DNA of 11,374 nt, taken from Actinomycetota bacterium (GTDB lineage: Bacteria; Actinomycetota; Humimicrobiia; Humimicrobiales; Humimicrobiaceae). Location of the stretch: contig JAHILC010000171.1 of NCBI GenBank assembly GCA_018897225.1, positions 1-11,374 on the forward strand, in the 5' to 3' direction. The notes under the pieces were generated by a model. The model did not search any database, was not told the DNA's origin, and was given only the letters and a program-made list of their open reading frames with translations. A program made the translations under genes and the position numbers. Positions 10,480-11,374 of this stretch are shown in pieces (the first letter of the stretch is position 1; every line of letters begins with the position of its first letter).

Positions 10480-10506
10480 AGGTAGACTCCAAAATCTATG
10501 GGCTTC
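10480..10506 (+). other. Possible remnant of a tRNA-Leu (anticodon arm and start of the variable arm)
   Basis: The convergent gap 10457-10551 contains GGTAGAC, then TCCAAAATCTA and TGGGCTTC, in the order found from the D loop to the variable arm of bacterial tRNA-Leu. The stretch GTAGA-CTCCAAAA-TCTAT forms a 5-bp stem with an 8-base loop, one longer than a real anticodon loop. No acceptor stem or T arm (GGTTCGA) is present, so it cannot be a working tRNA. Chance resemblance is possible. I see no clear terminator in this gap. Confidence 0.2.
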
Positions 10507-10551
10507 AAGATATATGGTGATGATGATCAGGATATACGAAGTTGCATTTTC

Positions 10552-11374
10552 TTAAGCTTTAATAATTTCATATGCTTGCTCTTCAATATCGGCAACTTTC
10601 AAAATCAATTCTGAAATAATACTTTTATCTCTTGCTATTGCAGCTTTACAAATATCTTTTATTAGTTCACCTGATTTTTCAAACATCAGTGATGCTTTCA
10701 GCCAGTTATCCATATTATATTTTGTGCCTAACTCTTTTAAAACATTGGATTTCCATTGTCTCATACCATTGCTGTTTTCAAATGTTTTTGGAATATGAGG
10801 TGGGATGGTTGCATATGTAATAAGATGATTGAAACTGAATTCATCTTCCCAGTTAAATATTTCTTTTGCCAGTTTTCGCATTGCAGGAATTCCTAAAAGA
10901 TTTACCAGGGGTTTCAGCATCTTGTCTGCTCTTAAGGTTAAACCAATCTTAGCAATTTCAAATTCTGATGGAGGTTCGCCATTTATATTAAAAATCCGGA
11001 TTGTATTCTTCTTACTCATACCGGGGACATTGACATTTAGTGCCTGCTCGAATTCAGAGTAAGAAATATTTTGAATTCCTGAAAAAGTACAATCCTGAAC
11101 ATATATTTCCGATCTCTCATCATCGTATCCTACCACCAGAACATAGTGAATAGGTATATGTTGTTTTAAATAGATACCTTCATAATAATGAAGATGATAC
11201 ATGTCAAGAGCTCCAGCCATTACCGGTTGGCCACTATCAATAAATTCTTTCAATTTTGGAAATGTATTTTTAAAAACCTTATTTTCCAGCATTTCCTGTT
11301 TAAAACCTATTATTTTTTCAAGATCATCGAGCAGATATTTAGGATTTGCACCCCAGTAAACCATATTTGGTGGA
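10552..11374 (-). CDS. BtrH/C39-like papain-fold protein with DUF4872-type C-terminus (5' end beyond the window)
   Basis: The reading frame stays open to the right edge (P-P-N before the first visible ATG at 11364), so the N-terminus is missing and that ATG is probably internal. Counting from it, PIHYVLVVGYDD (71-82) and VQDCTF (89-94) look like the His and Asp part of a papain/C39-like active site. The matching Cys would lie upstream, outside the window. The part from about residue 130 (the stretch through ANWED-like NWEDEF and the helical tail to EIIKA) resembles the DUF4872 region found with BtrH N-terminal domains. BtrH of butirosin synthesis is an acyltransferase that moves a gamma-glutamyl-aminobutyryl group from a carrier protein to an amine. 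Relatives are often found near secondary-metabolite genes, but none is visible here. It converges on the radical SAM gene. The reaction is unknown; the family call rests on recognition by eye. Confidence 0.7.
   Translation of the reverse strand, partial: PPNMVYWGANPKYLLDDLEKIIGFKQEMLENKVFKNTFPKLKEFIDSGQPVMAGALDMYHLHYYEGIYLKQHIPIHYVLVVGYDDERSEIYVQDCTFSGIQNISYSEFEQALNVNVPGMSKKNTIRIFNINGEPPSEFEIAKIGLTLRADKMLKPLVNLLGIPAMRKLAKEIFNWEDEFSFNHLITYATIPPHIPKTFENSNGMRQWKSNVLKELGTKYNMDNWLKASLMFEKSGELIKDICKAAIARDKSIISELILKVADIEEQAYEIIKA

Overview
The window comes from an AT-rich genome of an anaerobic bacterium. The evidence for anaerobic metabolism is a complete homodimer-type pyruvate:ferredoxin oxidoreductase (NifJ) and a B12-binding radical SAM enzyme. 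The species cannot be read from the sequence. A large SRP RNA directly upstream of dnaX-ybaB-recR is the arrangement known from Bacillus and relatives. Aspartate kinase a little further downstream recalls the dnaX-ybaB-recR-(...)-ask-asd order of Actinobacteria. A clostridia-like bacterium or a low-GC anaerobic actinobacterial or other deep lineage would fit; this is inference.

Left part (1-7376), all on the minus strand. In transcription order it holds: an SRP RNA of about 270 nt with its own consensus-like promoter; dnaX (DNA polymerase III tau/gamma); ybaB (nucleoid-associated protein), whose ATG directly abuts the dnaX stop; recR (recombination mediator); a 163-bp gap with a good extended -10 promoter; nifJ (1178 aa); and, 3 nt after the nifJ stop, the first 215 codons of aspartate kinase (lysC), which runs off the left edge. 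The first block serves protein export and DNA replication or repair. The second couples pyruvate oxidation to the first step of aspartate-family amino acid synthesis, at least at the transcript level.

Middle part (7377-8956). A divergent intergenic region carries the SRP RNA promoter on the minus strand. It is followed on the plus strand by a 12-TM major facilitator of the fosmidomycin-resistance (Fsr) type and a 187-bp gap with a second candidate promoter.

Right part (8957-11374). It holds a 499-aa cobalamin-binding-domain radical SAM protein on the plus strand. After a 95-bp convergent gap comes a 5'-truncated minus-strand gene for a BtrH/C39-like papain-fold acyltransferase or peptidase (BtrH N-terminal plus DUF4872 type). 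The gap contains a short stretch resembling part of a tRNA-Leu.

Most of the window is housekeeping and well explained. The points most worth checking are an A8 run in dnaX that would give a 433-residue gamma-like protein after a -1 slip, the insertion of nifJ between recR and lysC with an in-frame coupled start, and the uncharacterised radical SAM and BtrH-like genes on the right. I see no CRISPR array, transposase, phage gene or clearly new multi-gene system.
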